The translations under genes were made by a program, and so were the position numbers. Shown one piece after another: positions 9,793 to 22,737 of a stretch of 64,000 nt of DNA; positions within the stretch are counted from its first letter, which is position 1; the number at the start of each line of letters is the position of its first letter. This DNA comes from Kitagawia praeruptora. Taxonomy: Eukaryota; Streptophyta; Magnoliopsida; Apiales; Apiaceae. The notes below the pieces were generated by a model. The model saw only the letters and a program-made list of their open reading frames with translations. It was not told the origin of the DNA and did no database searches. The stretch is from positions 94,408,501 to 94,472,500 of the forward strand of contig CM075346.1 in NCBI GenBank assembly GCA_037693485.1, read 5' to 3'.

Positions 9793-11350
9793 TTGTTCAA
9801 AGATTGTTAGTTTTTTTAACCAAACCAATTGAATATATGTCTGAAATGTGTAAAAATGAAAATTTATACCAAGAAAAGAATGCATGTCTGTGATATGTAT
9901 TCATGTAATAATACTGTACTTGCATTGCTTTCCGTTTACGTAGCATTTTCCGGATGTAAAAGAACTGCAGATAAAACATTGTTGAGCTTATATTTACTCC
10001 TGGAGAAGGTCAAATTTCTGCAATGCCACTTCTAGTAGTTTCTCTTAAACAGCCTACGGGATGGTTTTGGGGGGTTGTCTAATAGTAAACATCTGCTCTC
10101 CCACACCAACAGCTTAAATTTTACGAAAGAGCCTCATCTGCAGCATTTGGCGAAGAGAAGTTTGTGCCACCTGCTTGTGATTTCAATCACCTACTTTGCA
10201 CAAATAAGGATCATCGAGCTCCTAGGTAATTAGAACAGGGAAGGGGTAATCAGGACAGGAAAGGAAGGTTCTTGCACATATGCTTCTGTGATAAGAGATT
10301 TTAATAGGACGAGGTCTTTGATAGAAGACGAGAGAAATCGTTGCAAAACCATAGTCCTACTTTCTTTCAGAGCCCAAAATTTAATCACCCAAGACCCTCT
10401 TAAAAACTCCTTTCCTGCCATAAGTAGCAGTTACCAGGAGACCGTGAGTAGCAGTTAGCAGGAGGAAGATGTCATGGTCAACAGCCTGGAAGCGTAGTCT
10501 AGCACCAAGCTGCCCAAATAATCCATAACTTGTCAAAACTTACAAGAAGACCATAAATAAGCACAATAATAATCATCTAACTCATAATAGCTAAACCCCT
10601 TCTTGCATATGCCAAATTCATAGCAAACACCATCACGAGCAGCCCCGCGATTATGTCTTACTATGCAAACCAGTCCTACGTTGGTTGCTACAGCAAAAAA
10701 GGCACCAAGCTAATTTGTAAAAACTGCACAACCAATGCTAAAATCAGAATCAGGCAACATCAAAGGGATGAATATGTAGTATACGGCGCTCAACTCACGG
10801 AAATACTCTTGAACATCATTGCCTACAGATGTATGCAGCTTAGAGCCTTGCCAATATTTTTCAAGCAACAAAAGTGCAGAATGGAAAAACAAATTCTATT
10901 TTGTCAGTGCAATCCCTGTTCCCTTCCTGTGTTCTACCAAAGCAGCAAGATTACGACCCAAGCAATCCAAAAAGCTGATGATGATAACAGCCTTGATAAA
11001 TTCAATCACAGAATCAGCAAAAAGAGTGCATTTCTTCTGTAAGTGGTAGCCACAGCGTTATACTACAGTATTGCAATGTCGAAAACAGGGTTTTTGTACT
11101 AAAAGTGATTAGTTTGAAAACGCATATTAAAGAACTCTCATCATACCCATTTGTGAACCATAATATAAAGATTAGTTCAAATGAGAACTCCTTTTAGTCT
11201 AGTCTCGAATCTAAGAAATTGATTGCAAGTAAAATAATAGAAATGAAAGTTCTTCTCTGAACTTAAATTCTTAAGGAGTTGTCCACGGAATTCATCTCTC
11301 CAATGTAACTTAATGTGAAAGCGCACAAACTACAAAGACCTAAACAGTAG
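9793..11350. other. Intergenic between the duplicate sHSP genes
   Basis: No complete gene is seen. A plus-strand stretch of about 40 codons at 10110-10230 reads LKFYERASSAAFGEEKFVPP, then ACDFNHLLCTNKDHRAPR and a stop; it looks exon-like but is unassigned. Other open frames are short and without family resemblance. Confidence 0.35.
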
Positions 11351-11773
11351 ATTGTAAATGAAATAACTGAAATTTAGTTTATACAAACACTGATCTAAAC
11401 TGGTTATGAATTTTGATTAATTATACAATTGTTGGATATGAAAGTTCTCAAGGAGTTCTCTACTATATTCAACCGCTGTTCTAGAAATTCTGCTTTACCC
11501 AAATAATCATTCAATTGTAAAGTTCTCAAGCAATCGCTATAAAGTTATTGTAATTTCATAATTTTTATTTGAAACTGGAACAACATTCGCCATTAGAGAA
11601 GAATCCGAGATAGATTGGGAAACAGGAATTGCTCAAAACACAAATTTATAAAACACAAAGCATAAGCAGTCACTCCCTTGATTTTGAATTACATAAGAAA
11701 CTCGCAAACACACTGAGTTCAACAACTTTTGAAAACTAAAGAACATTCCAGAACAATCTCAAAGCATCTTCGT

Positions 11774-12244
11774 TTAAGCAATCTTCACTTCAATGATCTT
11801 AGGCTTCTTTGGCTCCGGAGGTGGCAACTTCTCCATTGTAACAGTCAACACACCGTCCTGACAAACAGCCTTGATCTTCTCCAAATTAGCATTCTCAGGC
11901 AACACAAACTTCCTCATAAACTTGTCAATCCTCCTCTCCAGTTTAACATACTTTACGTCTTCCTTCTCTTCTTCTCTCTGTCTCTCACCACACACCAGCA
12001 GCACATTATTTTCATCCACCTGCACCTTTATATCACCCGACTTCAATCCCGGCATATCCATAACAAACACGTAGGAATTTGGATACTCTTTAACGTCTGC
12101 TGGAGTTGATGCCATGGCTTTGGCATCACGGACATAAGTACGAGCGTGGTTGGATTTGTTGTCATTGGCAGAGTGATTGTTATCGTCGAGAATGTGGTAG
12201 AATGTGTTGAGTAGTGGATCAAATCCCATTACCCTCAAGTCCAT
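11774..12244 (-). CDS. Cytosolic class II small heat-shock protein (HSP20), copy 2
   Basis: A 156-residue class II sHSP without introns, about 93% identical to copy 1. The ATG at 12242-12244 (MDLRVMGFDP) is chosen over an in-frame ATG 69 codons upstream, because that extension would translate the TATA box and heat-shock element. The alpha-crystallin domain spans about residues 48-138, and the C-terminal tail ends EVKIA. It keeps proline at 48 and 116 and E at 87, but carries G107D and V137M, which I recall as uncommon. With an intact promoter 105-145 bp upstream, it is the likely functional, heat-induced copy. It should act as an ATP-independent holdase in cytosolic oligomers. Confidence 0.95.
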   Translation of the reverse strand: MDLRVMGFDPLLNTFYHILDDNNHSANDNKSNHARTYVRDAKAMASTPADVKEYPNSYVFVMDMPGLKSGDIKVQVDENNVLLVCGERQREEEKEDVKYVKLERRIDKFMRKFVLPENANLEKIKAVCQDGVLTVTMEKLPPPEPKKPKIIEVKIA

Positions 12245-12349
12245 TTTATGTATGCCAGCAACTCTAGAAACAGCAAAGTGATTTGTCTGTATTTCTGGAA
12301 ATGGTTTGATATGATATGTTGATTGAGGAAGAGGGTTGTTTAGTGGAGA

Positions 12350-12389
12350 ATTTATAAGTTGCGATGGGAGGTGAAGGAAAGTTCTGGAA
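12350..12389 (-). promoter_or_regulatory. Heat-shock promoter: TATA box and perfect HSE
   Basis: On the minus strand a TATAAAT box (12350-12356) is preceded by TTCnnGAAnnTTC at 12377-12389, a perfect three-unit heat-shock element bound by HSF trimers. A second, looser GAAnnTTCnnGA array follows at 12409-12419. The spacing puts transcription start near 12320 and gives a leader of about 75 nt. Confidence 0.9.
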
Positions 12390-12491
12390 AGAAGGGGATG
12401 GTTTAAGAGAAGGTTCTGGATTATGGACTTTCTACTTGTTTCAGGAAGCATCTGACCGGAATTAGAAAGGCTTAATAAAGCCCTGTCTGAC

Positions 12492-12669
12492 AGCGTGGAG
12501 TGACCAACGCATATACGACGATGTTAAACGATGCTAAATGGTGCTAAATGGCGATAAATGATGCTAACGGTACTGAACGGTGCTGACAGCATTAAAGGTT
12601 CTTTCGGCGCTATGGGCTCTAATGGCAGAGTGCACATTTGTTTGAGTTTGTTATGATTCCTAATCAGAG
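12492..12669. other. Repetitive GATGCTAAA-rich stretch
   Basis: Short phrases of the type ACGATGCTAAATGG recur (about 12522-12600), and again as AAACGACGCTAAACG near 12764 and 12843. The stretch lies next to the GC-rich repeat and probably belongs to the same degraded retroelement. Confidence 0.4.
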
Positions 12670-12765
12670 GGACGGGGGTCCGGGGGCAACGCCCCCGGGC
12701 GGGGTCCAAGGGGCGACAGCCCTCGGTGGGGTCCAAGGGGCAGAGCCCCTGGCTGGGGTCAAGCT
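12670..12765. repeat. GC-rich tandem hairpin array, three units
   Basis: Three consecutive units of about 27-31 bp start with GGGGTCC(A/G) and each contain a small hairpin: GGGGGC-AAC-GCCCCC, GGGGC-GACA-GCCCTC, GGGGC-AGA-GCCCC. The array stands out from its AT-rich surroundings. Similar runs occur in LTR or UTR regions of plant LTR retrotransposons, so it is probably transposon-derived. Confidence 0.7.
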
Positions 12766-13640
12766 AAACGACGCTAAACGTTTTATCATTTCTGAAGACT
12801 AGTGTTGTTCAGAAATTATCATTTTGATTTGATAATTCAAGTTAAACGACGCTAGACGGCCTCGGATTTTGACTCCATTTTTCTTAAATGACGATCAGTC
12901 AATCATGTTTCAAACATCAGGAGTGATGTTTGAAGGTTGACGGAGATGTTGGAAAGCTGCCAGACCAAACCACTCGGCTAGAGGGCAACTGCTCGGCCGG
13001 AAGCTCCCCGGGCGCCTGGTCGACTGGCCTTGGCTCCTGGGTCTTCCTTGGAATGTTTGAATCTTACTCAACAACATTCGAACATCATACATCAACATTT
13101 GAAATTTTAAACATTTCTGAAGACTAGTGTTGTTCACATGTTCAACATTGGTATTCTAGATCGAGGACCTAGGATCCCAAGTTGATTTTTCAATTTCCAA
13201 GTTGAGGAATCAACCTTTCTTATTAGTTTTATTCTTAATCAACCACCAACACCATAATTTAGTTTGGGGGGTGTTCTGGACCACCAACACGAGGTTTCAG
13301 GTCAATAGGAGGTGTTTGCTTATGCTCATAGAACCTTGCTTAGGTTTCAATTTGACTAGCGACTCTTAATTCAAGGTCTTGAATTCAAACGACAAGCTCG
13401 ATTGGAGGCAGACAGCCTTGTTGGCCATCAAGGCTTAACTTTTGTCTTGGAATATATTCTTCATACTATTCTTTGTTTTTAAAGTATTAGCCTTTTAGCT
13501 AAAATTCTTGATTTTGTTTTTGACGCTCCATCAAAATAGAGCACCTAATATTCCTTCAGCGTCATGTTTTCATCTTCATTCTTATTTTCTGGTTCTTTAC
13601 CAGTTCTTTACCCTCTTGGGTTAATACCGTTTGCCCCCCC
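12766..13640. other. Degraded retroelement sequence, no gene
   Basis: A phrase around ATTTCTGAAGACTAGTGTTG occurs at about 12787 and again at about 13111, showing internal duplication. Otherwise non-coding. Confidence 0.4.
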
Positions 13641-13793
13641 AACTTCTTTGTTGTTAATGATACATTCAACCACGAAGTCAGTTAACGCTTGAGCCTTAAT
13701 GGCTGTCCGAGGCTTATACTTGATGTCAAAATCTCCTAACTCAATTGCCCACTTGATTAGCCTTCCATTGACTTTCGGGCCATGCAATATGTT
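13641..13793 (-). pseudogene. Ty3/gypsy pol remnant (RT-RNase H junction)
   Basis: On the minus strand one frame reads NILHGPKVNGRLIKWAIELG, then DFDIKYKPRTAIKAQALTDF and VVECIINN. This is the well-known block at the RT/RNase H boundary of plant Ty3/gypsy elements (GRL.KWAIELGEFDI.Y.PR..IK.QALADF). A frame break or stop lies just upstream near 13795. No complete domain remains. Confidence 0.85.
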
Positions 13794-14445
13794 TCTTCAG
13801 CGGGTGATGTATCATGACTTCAACGTTTGTCTTTCATCCAGGGTCCTTCAAGGACTTAAACTTTAATTTGATTATATTGTAATCTAACTGTTGATCCTTT
13901 AGGATTTTTTTTCTATGCATGTGCATGTTTTCATTCATATATTCTTTTATTTTCAGTACTTGGTCATCTTTAACTTACACATATCAGGTATTTGGCACAT
14001 AAATAAAATCACATAATCAATGAATGAAAAACAAACTTGCATTAATAACTTGAACTGAGTTCAACCCTTACATAGAGTGATATTGTCCTCCTCGTGACAA
14101 TAAGCCTTGGAATGGTTTCATCGAACCTTATTTCTACTTCTCATAATAAATATGAAGCTACGTCCTACTAGGATAGATTAAAACATAGTAAACTTTGAGG
14201 CATTTGTGTCTTCGTCACCATAGACATTCATGTCTTCAATCGGAAGGACCTGCCCCCCGACTCCATCAAGCCTTAACGAGGCTACATAACAGCTTCGTGT
14301 CATCTTCTGATCACCCTTTTGTTCTCCCACACCATTCTTGGTTTGAAACTTGATCTTCGGTATACGAAGAACTTTTTGAACTTCGAAATTTCGACTTTCT
14401 ATTTTTGGATTATCTAAATATTCAAAATTTATTTTATTTCATAAT

Positions 14446-14453
<8 letters not shown>
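13794..14453. other. Further degraded gypsy-type sequence
   Basis: No open frame or terminal repeat can be supported. Its position next to the pol remnant suggests the same old element. Confidence 0.35.

Positions 14454-14492
<39 letters not shown>
14454..14492. repeat. (TA)n microsatellite
   Basis: An uninterrupted run of about 19 TA units directly at the left end of the Mutator-like element. A shorter TA run lies at its right end (38978-38990). Confidence 0.9.
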
Positions 14493-14497
<5 letters not shown>

Positions 14498-14546
14498 AAA
14501 GTTCAGTGGAGACCTGATATTTTGTGGAGACCTAGAGTCCAAGATC

Positions 14547-15967
14547 TTGGCCATTCATTACAATATAATCCAATGGTCAGTATTTATTCAGTTTAAAAAT
14601 TAAAAAAAAGGATCCAAGGGTATACAAGTCATTTTAAAACGTGTTGGTTATTTTGTATCTATATCTGTACAGAGCGTGTATCTTATCCGACCGGCAATTT
14701 TATAGGAGTATGCTTTGTCCCTAGAATTCTCTATAGTTAATTAGGTACTTTATATTTCCAGGTTTTGAAATTTAAGTAGATAATTTTTGTAATGCACAAT
14801 AGCTTTGGGTTAATTTCTATGAAGATTTTTTCCACTGGATTATTCGGTATGGATTCCTCGATCATGTTATAATATTTTGGTACAAATATGCGCAGAATTG
14901 CTAAATTGAAAAACAAACAATCAAGTAATTTACTATGTTCTTAATCTACAGGTTTTGGATTTATAACCATATAAAAAGATGTCAAGTAAATTGCGTAATT
15001 GATTTGAGAAGTTCCTGTCATCATTTTGTTACTTGACGAATTAAAGAAGGTTTTGTTACTTGACGTAATACTCATAAGGAGTATGAGATAATGATAATGG
15101 TTCCATCATATTTAATTAGTGCCTCACATCTTGTGCTAACAAGTTGTTTGTACCTTATATTCAGCCAACTTGTACTTAGATTTCAACCATGCTTGGCTAG
15201 GGTTTAAACTCTACATTGTTGTAAAAATAAATCCAGTCTAGCCAAGTGTCTAAATGGTCATATTTGTGGGTGATGTTTCACAAGTTGTGCACTTGGTTTA
15301 GAAACTTATCACTGGTTATATGCACTTTTTTTTCTAGGAAGAATGTAGTATGCATTCGCATCCCATGTTTGTTATGTTTTTGCTAGGAGCAGAGGAGATG
15401 TCCAAAAATGCAATTTTGCTTGGAAAATTGCAGGTCCTGACCAGTGCAATTTTCAAACTCCAGAATTGAAAAGTACACTCGTCACTGTAGTTCTTTGGAT
15501 CACTTCTAACAACACTGCATAATATCCCCGACAATCCAATTACTAATCCTCTCACAGATACGTTCATGTAATTCATTTTTCTTGTTCTGCATAACAAATA
15601 TACTCAATTTGGTTACATACAACAACTAGATAAAAAATGAGCTCACCTTTTAAGTTATGCAAGGATTATTAATTCGCCTCAGATGATATATAATCTCATG
15701 ATATATATATTTTAGGTACATCCTCCCTTGTTCTATTTTAGGAACCACCCAGTTGACTAGATAGATTCTTAACTTAGCACCAAGTAAACCATCATATTCT
15801 TAGATCCCAAATTACTTTAACAGTAAGGAATCTATTGTTACAAATATTTCCCTACCTTAATCATAAGGTAAATTTAAGAAGCAAGAACACAGATAATTAT
15901 TTACTTTTTAAGTTTGTACCAGACATGGAGAGCACTCCCTGATAAGCTCCTTATGTTGGCAACATGG
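14547..15967. other. Left interior of the Mutator-like element
   Basis: No gene is recognised. Short open stretches occur around 15334-15600 on both strands without family resemblance. They could be captured host sequence, but nothing proves it. Confidence 0.35.
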
Positions 15968-17656
15968 TGTTTGCACAAAATCACGCAAGTGCACGTGGTC
16001 ACAAGTAATATAGATAAAATCAAGTTCGTTCCACAGAGATCTGGTTATGGTTTTATTTAGTTAATGCACCTATTCAACAATGTATGGTTTTAATTCACTG
16101 CTAAGACAATAACAAATATGGGTTTTAATTATCTAAATTAAACTAAGATGCAAATTATTAAACTAAGAATTATTTAACTAAATAGAATTACTTATATGAG
16201 ATAAAACATGGGACTCTAACTTCATTATCTACTTCACTTAGAGTTGATGCCTTTAATCAATATACATGAGGGATTTGATATCTGATCGGATAACACGAAA
16301 CAAGTAAAAGTTACCTCTCGGTATACTAATACTAAACTACACATACATCCACAAAAGAGATAGAAGACGAGTAGACACCTATTATGTTTAGACCCTATAT
16401 CTCTATAGAATTTGAAAACATAAAGGTTTAAGCACAAGTTATCCACATAGATCACATCGGGTAGCATAATATCTCTATTTACGCCACAAATCATGATGTC
16501 AAAACATCAACCTATCCTATGCTAGCATGGCAAGTTCTAAATCTCAAGATTCACTCTCGTTTCGCAAGAGATTAACAATTCAATTTAGATGTTAGCTACG
16601 CATCTAAAAGCATTAAGATTAACCATACAAGGATATCAAGAATTCACCCCACGTAATCTTTAAAGCAAACAAACTACTAAGCTACATAAATAACTCCGTT
16701 AGAATCCCATGACAACGATTAGCTCATAATTGAACCGTTCATCGTCATGGGATTTGATGAAAACATGATAATAAATAAGATATGGAAGACAGAAACAATA
16801 ATATTATTAAAACTAAAAGTTGAGAAAACAAATCTAGAATCCAGAATAACACAAAAGATGAAGTAGATCTAGATCTGTTGCTTGTCACGAGCGTTGAATC
16901 CTTCTCTCCTTTTCTCTCTTGCAAAACTAAGCTATGATATGTAATTATATGTAATAATATGTTTACAAGGGTTGGATGTGTTTATATAAGCTCCAGAAGT
17001 CTTGCCCAACAAGAAAATAGCAAAACAGAATTATAATAGAATTACGTTTCCTAAATTGATTCTGTTTTAAAGGAAAATTCGTAGCTGCCTTTTCTTCAGT
17101 AATTCTGGACCGTTCCAGCTGTAATTGAACCTCTGGACCACTTTAGAATTATAGAGAATCTCGTTATCTTCGCGTGGATAGTAAGATCGTCCAAAACGAA
17201 CTTCTAGAACTCAAGATATGGCCAAAATCGTAAAAAGGGTAAAACTGTCAATTTTCCAGCGCACCATGGCGCCGAGTTCGCGAATGGGGCTGAGAGCGCG
17301 GCTTCAATCTGCCAAATATGGCACTGAGTGCGCCAGTTGAGCTCTCAGCTCGGCCTCAATCTGCGGGAATTAATTTTTCTTCGTTTTTTCAGCTTTTTCT
17401 TCCCGTTCCTTTTGCATGAGCTTCCGTCTTTAATCCCTAATGACTTGTATACTTCTTGGTAGTTGACATTAGCCTTCATTCTTCATTCCATATCATAAAT
17501 CAACTCCAAAAATGACGGAAACTACACCTTTAATCGACATTTCTTCAACCCTGCACAATTAAACAAAACACATCAAAACTACCACAAACTTGAGGCCAAA
17601 ACAATCAATTTAAGCCGATTTGGAATGTTTCAAGTGGATATAAAATCCACTTATCA
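15968..17656 (-). repeat. 3' LTR of element A
   Basis: 1689 bp, same length as its partner. On the minus strand a TATATAA promoter box lies at about 16982-16988, followed by the putative R/U5 region. An open stretch at 16234-16494 is repeated in the other LTR (35540-35800) and is not a gene. Confidence 0.93.
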
Positions 17657-17670
17657 CACCCCCAAACTTA
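17657..17670 (-). promoter_or_regulatory. Polypurine tract of element A
   Basis: Minus-strand TAAGTTTGGGGGTG directly abuts the 3' LTR start TGATAAGTGG. It is the expected primer for plus-strand DNA synthesis, and the same tract is found at the same place in B and C. Confidence 0.88.
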
Positions 17671-18673
17671 AACCGATGCTTGTCCTCAAGCACAAACAAT
17701 TACAACTAACTAACTAACTAGTACCACTTCCGTAGGTGATCACGGTTGCATTTGGCATATGCAACAAGCCCTTTAAACCCCTAGGCAGCCCTAGTGGACG
17801 AGTAAGGTCTCGTGAGGGCCTATAGCGAATGTACCCACAAAATCCATACAATGCAAATGCATGAATGCAACTAATATGAAAATGCCAAAATCCCCTCAAA
17901 CTAACCAAAACCAACTAGCAAGCAAATATCTCAAAGAATGCAACTGAATCCAAACAGAGCTCGACTAAGCCCCCGTATACTAACTATACATGAACGGAAA
18001 CGTGCGTGTGTGCTATACTCATCAGAAATACTCCCAAAACTATATCAGAATCATACATATTCTTTGCCAGGACAATCACAAGTTTATAACTAGAATAAAC
18101 GGTAAACACTTCATAACCTAGGAACACCTCCACCCTTATTCAAGTTAGACAGAAATTCATGCTTTATTACTATACTACGACACATAATATATAAACATGC
18201 TTATTTAACCGTGCAATGAATGAGACCCTAAAAGGCTTATAAATAATACCCATGTAGCGAGTGTTAGGTCAGTGGATCCTAGACTATAAAAGCCTTAGGT
18301 CACTAGGACTAAGTCCCCTCAGACTTAATTACTCGAGTATTAAAGAGCTCACTCTGGTTAATTTTGCATTTAAACTATTTACATGACTCTTTTTTTTTCC
18401 TTTTCTTTTTTTTTCATTTTTTTTTTCATTTTCATATATGCAATCTGGAATGAGAATTCTCATTTCCAACCCTAGACTACTCATATAAATATGAGCCGGC
18501 TACTAGCCATTTGACGCCTAGCAATTATTGACAATATATACACTTAAGCATGAAATCCCTGTTTTCCCCCAAACTTAGACTTTAGTGATCCTATGCCATC
18601 AAGGGAATAACGCAAATTCTAACTATAAACAAGTGATTAAATCTCAAAACATCCAAACAAGCATGACCCTAAC
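17671..18673 (-). other. Element A 3' untranslated region, distal part
   Basis: Non-coding interior between the polypurine tract and the point where element C inserted. The first few hundred bases (about 17671-17850) are nearly identical to the matching part of C (20069-20240). TSD copy CTAAC lies at 18669-18673. Confidence 0.75.
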
Positions 18674-20054
18674 TGTTTACACTAAAACACGCAAGCGTAC
18701 GTGGTCACAAGTAATATATAAGGTTAAGTCCAAATTCGTTCCCACAGAGATCTGGTTATGGTTTCAATTCAGTAAACGCACCTATGCAACAGTGTATGGT
18801 TATTATGCACTGCTAAGACAAATAGCAAATATGGGTTTTAATTAACTAAATCTAACTAAAAAGCAAATTAACAAAACTACAAATTAACTAACTAACAAGA
18901 ATTAAAATCTAATTACTTCTGCAAGAAAAACCATGGAATCCTAACTTCATTAAATACTTTGCTTAGATCTGACGCCTTTAATCACTATATGCAATGGTTA
19001 TGATATCTGATCGAATAACACGAAACAAGTACACGCTACCTGTCAGCATACATATACCAAACTACCCATACATCCACAAAAGAGATAGAAGATGAATAGA
19101 CACCAATTATGCTTAGACCCTATATGTCTATAGAATTTGAAAATATAACGGTTGAAGAGCAAGTTATCCATAATGATCACATAGGGCAATACAAGTATTC
19201 TCATCTCGTACCACAACCATATTGATAAACAATTATGAACCTATGCTAGCATGGCAAGTTCTAAATCTCAAGATCCACTTTCACTTCACAAGAGATTAAC
19301 AAATTAGATGTTCATGACGCATCTATCAATTAAGCATAACCATACGAGGATATCAGATATACACCACACACAGATCTTTAAAGCAATCAAGATACTAAAG
19401 CTCCATAAATAAATCCGTTAGAATCCCATGACAACAATTAGTTCATAATCGAACCTCTCGTCATCATGGGATCTGATGAAACCATGATAAAAACAAAGTA
19501 TGAAAATATACAAATAAACCTAAGTAATTGATATGTAATAATTCTACTCCTAATGATGATCCTAATTCTCTAATTTACAAGGGTTGGATGTGTTTATATA
19601 GGCTCTAGACATCTTGCCCAGCAAGAAAATACCAAAACAGAATTATAATAGAATTTCTGCAAGATACGTTTCCTAAACTGATTCTGTTTTTTAAGGGAAA
19701 TTCGTAGCTGACTTTTCTTCTGTTTTCCAGAGCCGTTCCAGACGTAATTGGGCTTCTGGACCATCTTAGAATGATAGAGAATCTCGTTATCTTCGCGTGG
19801 ACTGCTTACGGGCTGAAAACAGACTTATAGAACTCAAGATATGGCCCAAACAGTGAATCTCACGCGTGCAGCCCAATAATTCCGAATTTTAATAAATTAA
19901 ATCTCCAAAAACGACAAAAACACCCACCATAATCAACATCCTTGTAAATCTGCACAACTAAACAAAACACATCAAAACTACCAGAAACTTGAGCCCAAGA
20001 CAATCAATTTAAGCCAATTTAGAATGTTCTAAGTGGATATAAATCCACTTATCA
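18674..20054 (-). repeat. 3' LTR of element C
   Basis: 1381 bp, TG...CA ended, with a TATATA-type box in its middle like the LTRs of A and B. Confidence 0.94.
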
Positions 20055-20068
20055 CACCCCCAAACTTA
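20055..20068 (-). promoter_or_regulatory. Polypurine tract of element C
   Basis: Minus-strand TAAGTTTGGGGGTG next to the LTR start, identical to A and B. Confidence 0.88.
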
Positions 20069-20896
20069 AACCGATGCTTGTCCTCAAGCATTAACAATTA
20101 CAACTAACTAACTAACTAGTACCACTTCCGTAGGTGATCACGGTTGCATTTGGCATATGCAACAAGCCCTTTAAACCCCTAGGCAGCCCTAGTGGACGAG
20201 TAAGGTCTCGTGAGGGCCTATAGCGAATGTACCCACAAAATCCATTTAACCTAATGCAATGCAATGCATGAATGCAACTAATATGCAAATGAAATTAATC
20301 TAATCTACCATACCTTCAAATCCTCTCATGCCATATCAACTTAAGAATCAAAGTAAATACGCAATGTCTTGGTGTCGAAAGTGCAAGTATTCACATAGTC
20401 TACTCAATGAACATGCATAAGTTCTCACAAGCCCATGTCAAGTGTAAGAATAAGTTAGTAAACATGCTAAGCCTACAAGAGTACATCTTTGAGACAAAAC
20501 TCGGGATCTCATACGCAAAAACAAGCAAACACTCACAATCCACTCACAAAAGAATTTTCACTCAAGAACAAGGGTAAGTGTATCACTCAATTCCAACAAA
20601 ATCATAAACATGCTTGACATTTGGTATCAATCTAACTCTTAACACAACATACATCAATGACGATAATCAAAAGGTCTTTAATTGGGTTGTAATGGGGCTA
20701 GGGACAAGGTATGTCAAATAAGCCAAAACGGGTGAAGTGTCAAAAGCTAGTAAGTAACATAATACATCATACACAACACCATATTCCCCCCCACATAATT
20801 TTACTATGACAAACACTCGACTAGTCGACTGAAATAGGATCACAACAAACACAAACATGCTCTCATAATATATTTTTTTTTCTTTTTTTTTTATCT

Positions 20897-20929
<33 letters not shown>

Positions 20930-21827
20930 TTTTTTTTCGAGAGCTAAATAGAACACAAACAATAATATAAACAATAACAATGATCCCATAATTTTATTAC
21001 ATATGTCGACTATCAAGTAAACACCCAAACCCAATTTCCAATATTTCCCCCAAAATTATGACCAACAATAAACCCCTCCTTGCACACCTTATTACTCCCT
21101 TAAGCACTCTACTAGCCTTTGACAATATGGGTTCAAATTAATGTAAGGCCAATACAAGAAAAAGGTCTAGGCAAGTAATGTGGTATGTCACCGAAAAAAT
21201 AGGATTAAGCTCAACGGGTTAACTAATTGATCATGTAAACATGGTGTGGTAATATGGGAAAATATGCGGTTATTCCTAATTGCCTTTATCATTTTAATCA
21301 TCAAATAATGTCATGCGTTTCAAGAAAGACCTCAAACAACTGCTAGCAATGCAAACAATCCGTGGACACTCAAGCAAACGAATAAATTTCAAAAAAATAT
21401 GCAATATGCAATAAGGCTCAAAAACTCACTTGGTGGAAAAACATACTCAATCCCAAGCAAAAATCTCTCTAACGCACCTACTTGTATTCAAAGCATGCAA
21501 ACTAAATCATCTTGCACATATTCATGTCCTTCTAATCACTTACAACATTCAATAAGTCTACTAGCTTCAACTTACTAGTGTATGTGTGTGCACAAGAACA
21601 AAGCATATCACTTCTCAATCAAAAGCGTCAACAACACAAAATTCCTATTAAGCATGGGTGCAAATGCAACTATTATGAACTCACATGATATACGAACATA
21701 AAAACAGAATGTCCTATATGAAACAAACGTAGATAACACAAACAATAATGCATAATTTACTACTACTAAGATGCAAAGCATGAAATCCTACATGAACAAA
21801 TAATACAACAACAACTACTAAACCCTC

Positions 21828-21842
21828 AAACCACCCCCAAAC
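21828..21842 (-). promoter_or_regulatory. Internal second polypurine tract of C
   Basis: Minus-strand TTTAAGTTTGGGGG follows the phrase ATTCAATGCGGACATTGAAT. The same pair occurs in B (about 29497-29530) and A (25724-25760). It resembles a central polypurine tract; a role in DNA synthesis is inference. Confidence 0.55.
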
Positions 21843-22157
21843 TTAAAATATTCAATGTCCGCATTGAATGGAAGTAAATACAAGGGATAGCAGAAAACAT
21901 ACCTCAGCATCCTAGTCCTCCTCGGATGAATCTGGTGGAGGATATTGCGCACGAGCTCCAGAGACTGACCACCTTGCCTGAATACTACAAAACCCACAAT
22001 TGACAAGAACACAAATTCGTAATAAAAATAATATTAGAGAAAAAGATTTACCCAATACGAATCAAAGAGGTGAACTTGCAATTAATTCCTCTTTAGAATT
22101 GAATTTTTGAGATATAAAAAAAAAATAGAAGAGGAATTGGATTTGTATGTACAAGTA

Positions 22158-22158
22158 A

Positions 22159-22202
<44 letters not shown>

Positions 22203-22325
22203 GAAGAAGAAGAAGAATAAAAAAAAAATATAATAATAATAATGCTAATAATAATAAATAAATAATAATAAAAAAAAAAAATAATAATAATAATAAGAAG
22301 AATAATAATAATAATAATAATAAAA
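22158..22325. repeat. AAT/AAG microsatellite in C
   Basis: Mostly uninterrupted AAT triplets with short AAG and A-rich breaks. The matching position in B (29143-29215) is also an ATT repeat. Confidence 0.9.
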
Positions 22326-22519
22326 TAGAATTAGAAAAGAAATTGGTTTAGAATTTTGGAGAAAAGATGGGAGGTTTTGGAATTGAAATAGGATTAGAAT
22401 AGGTTTAGAATGGGGGTATAAAAAGAATTTGGGGGTTGAAAAACTTTTTTTTTTTTTATAATACAAGACAACAACACGCACAGGACAACAGTGACAGGCT
22501 GAAAATTTTTTTATCTCCT

Positions 22520-22680
22520 GGACGACGCGCAACCTGCGGGAGTGGAAGGCAAACTGCCCCAATTCCAGACGCGCCAATGCAAACTGCGCAACAGGTGCGC
22601 AACCTGCCTCCATTCCAGTTGCGCAGGCGCAACTTGCGCAACAGGCGCGCAAATTGCCCTGTAACGCAGGTTGCTCCTGC
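22520..22680. repeat. GC-rich TTGCGCA cluster of C
   Basis: GCGCAA/TTGCGC is repeated many times within 160 bp, far above the local GC content. A counterpart sits at 28768-28935 in B. Confidence 0.75.
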
Positions 22681-22698
22681 GTGACACCCAAAAAATTC

Positions 22699-22737
<39 letters not shown>

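Larger units (their letters stand above)
11351..12491 (-). repeat. Duplicated sHSP segment, copy 2 (uninterrupted)
   Basis: This is the uninterrupted partner of 2194-2957 + 9583-9792. It keeps the empty target site GCAAAGTGATTTG, which supports the reading of the CACTA insertion in copy 1. Confidence 0.9.

Noticed and set aside
12245..12451. In-frame 69-codon extension of sHSP copy 2
   Set aside because: It would translate the TATA box and heat-shock element. The class II start MDLR at 12244 fits family length.
16234..16494. 86-codon frame repeated at 35540-35800
   Set aside because: Lies inside both LTRs of element A, with no coding signature.
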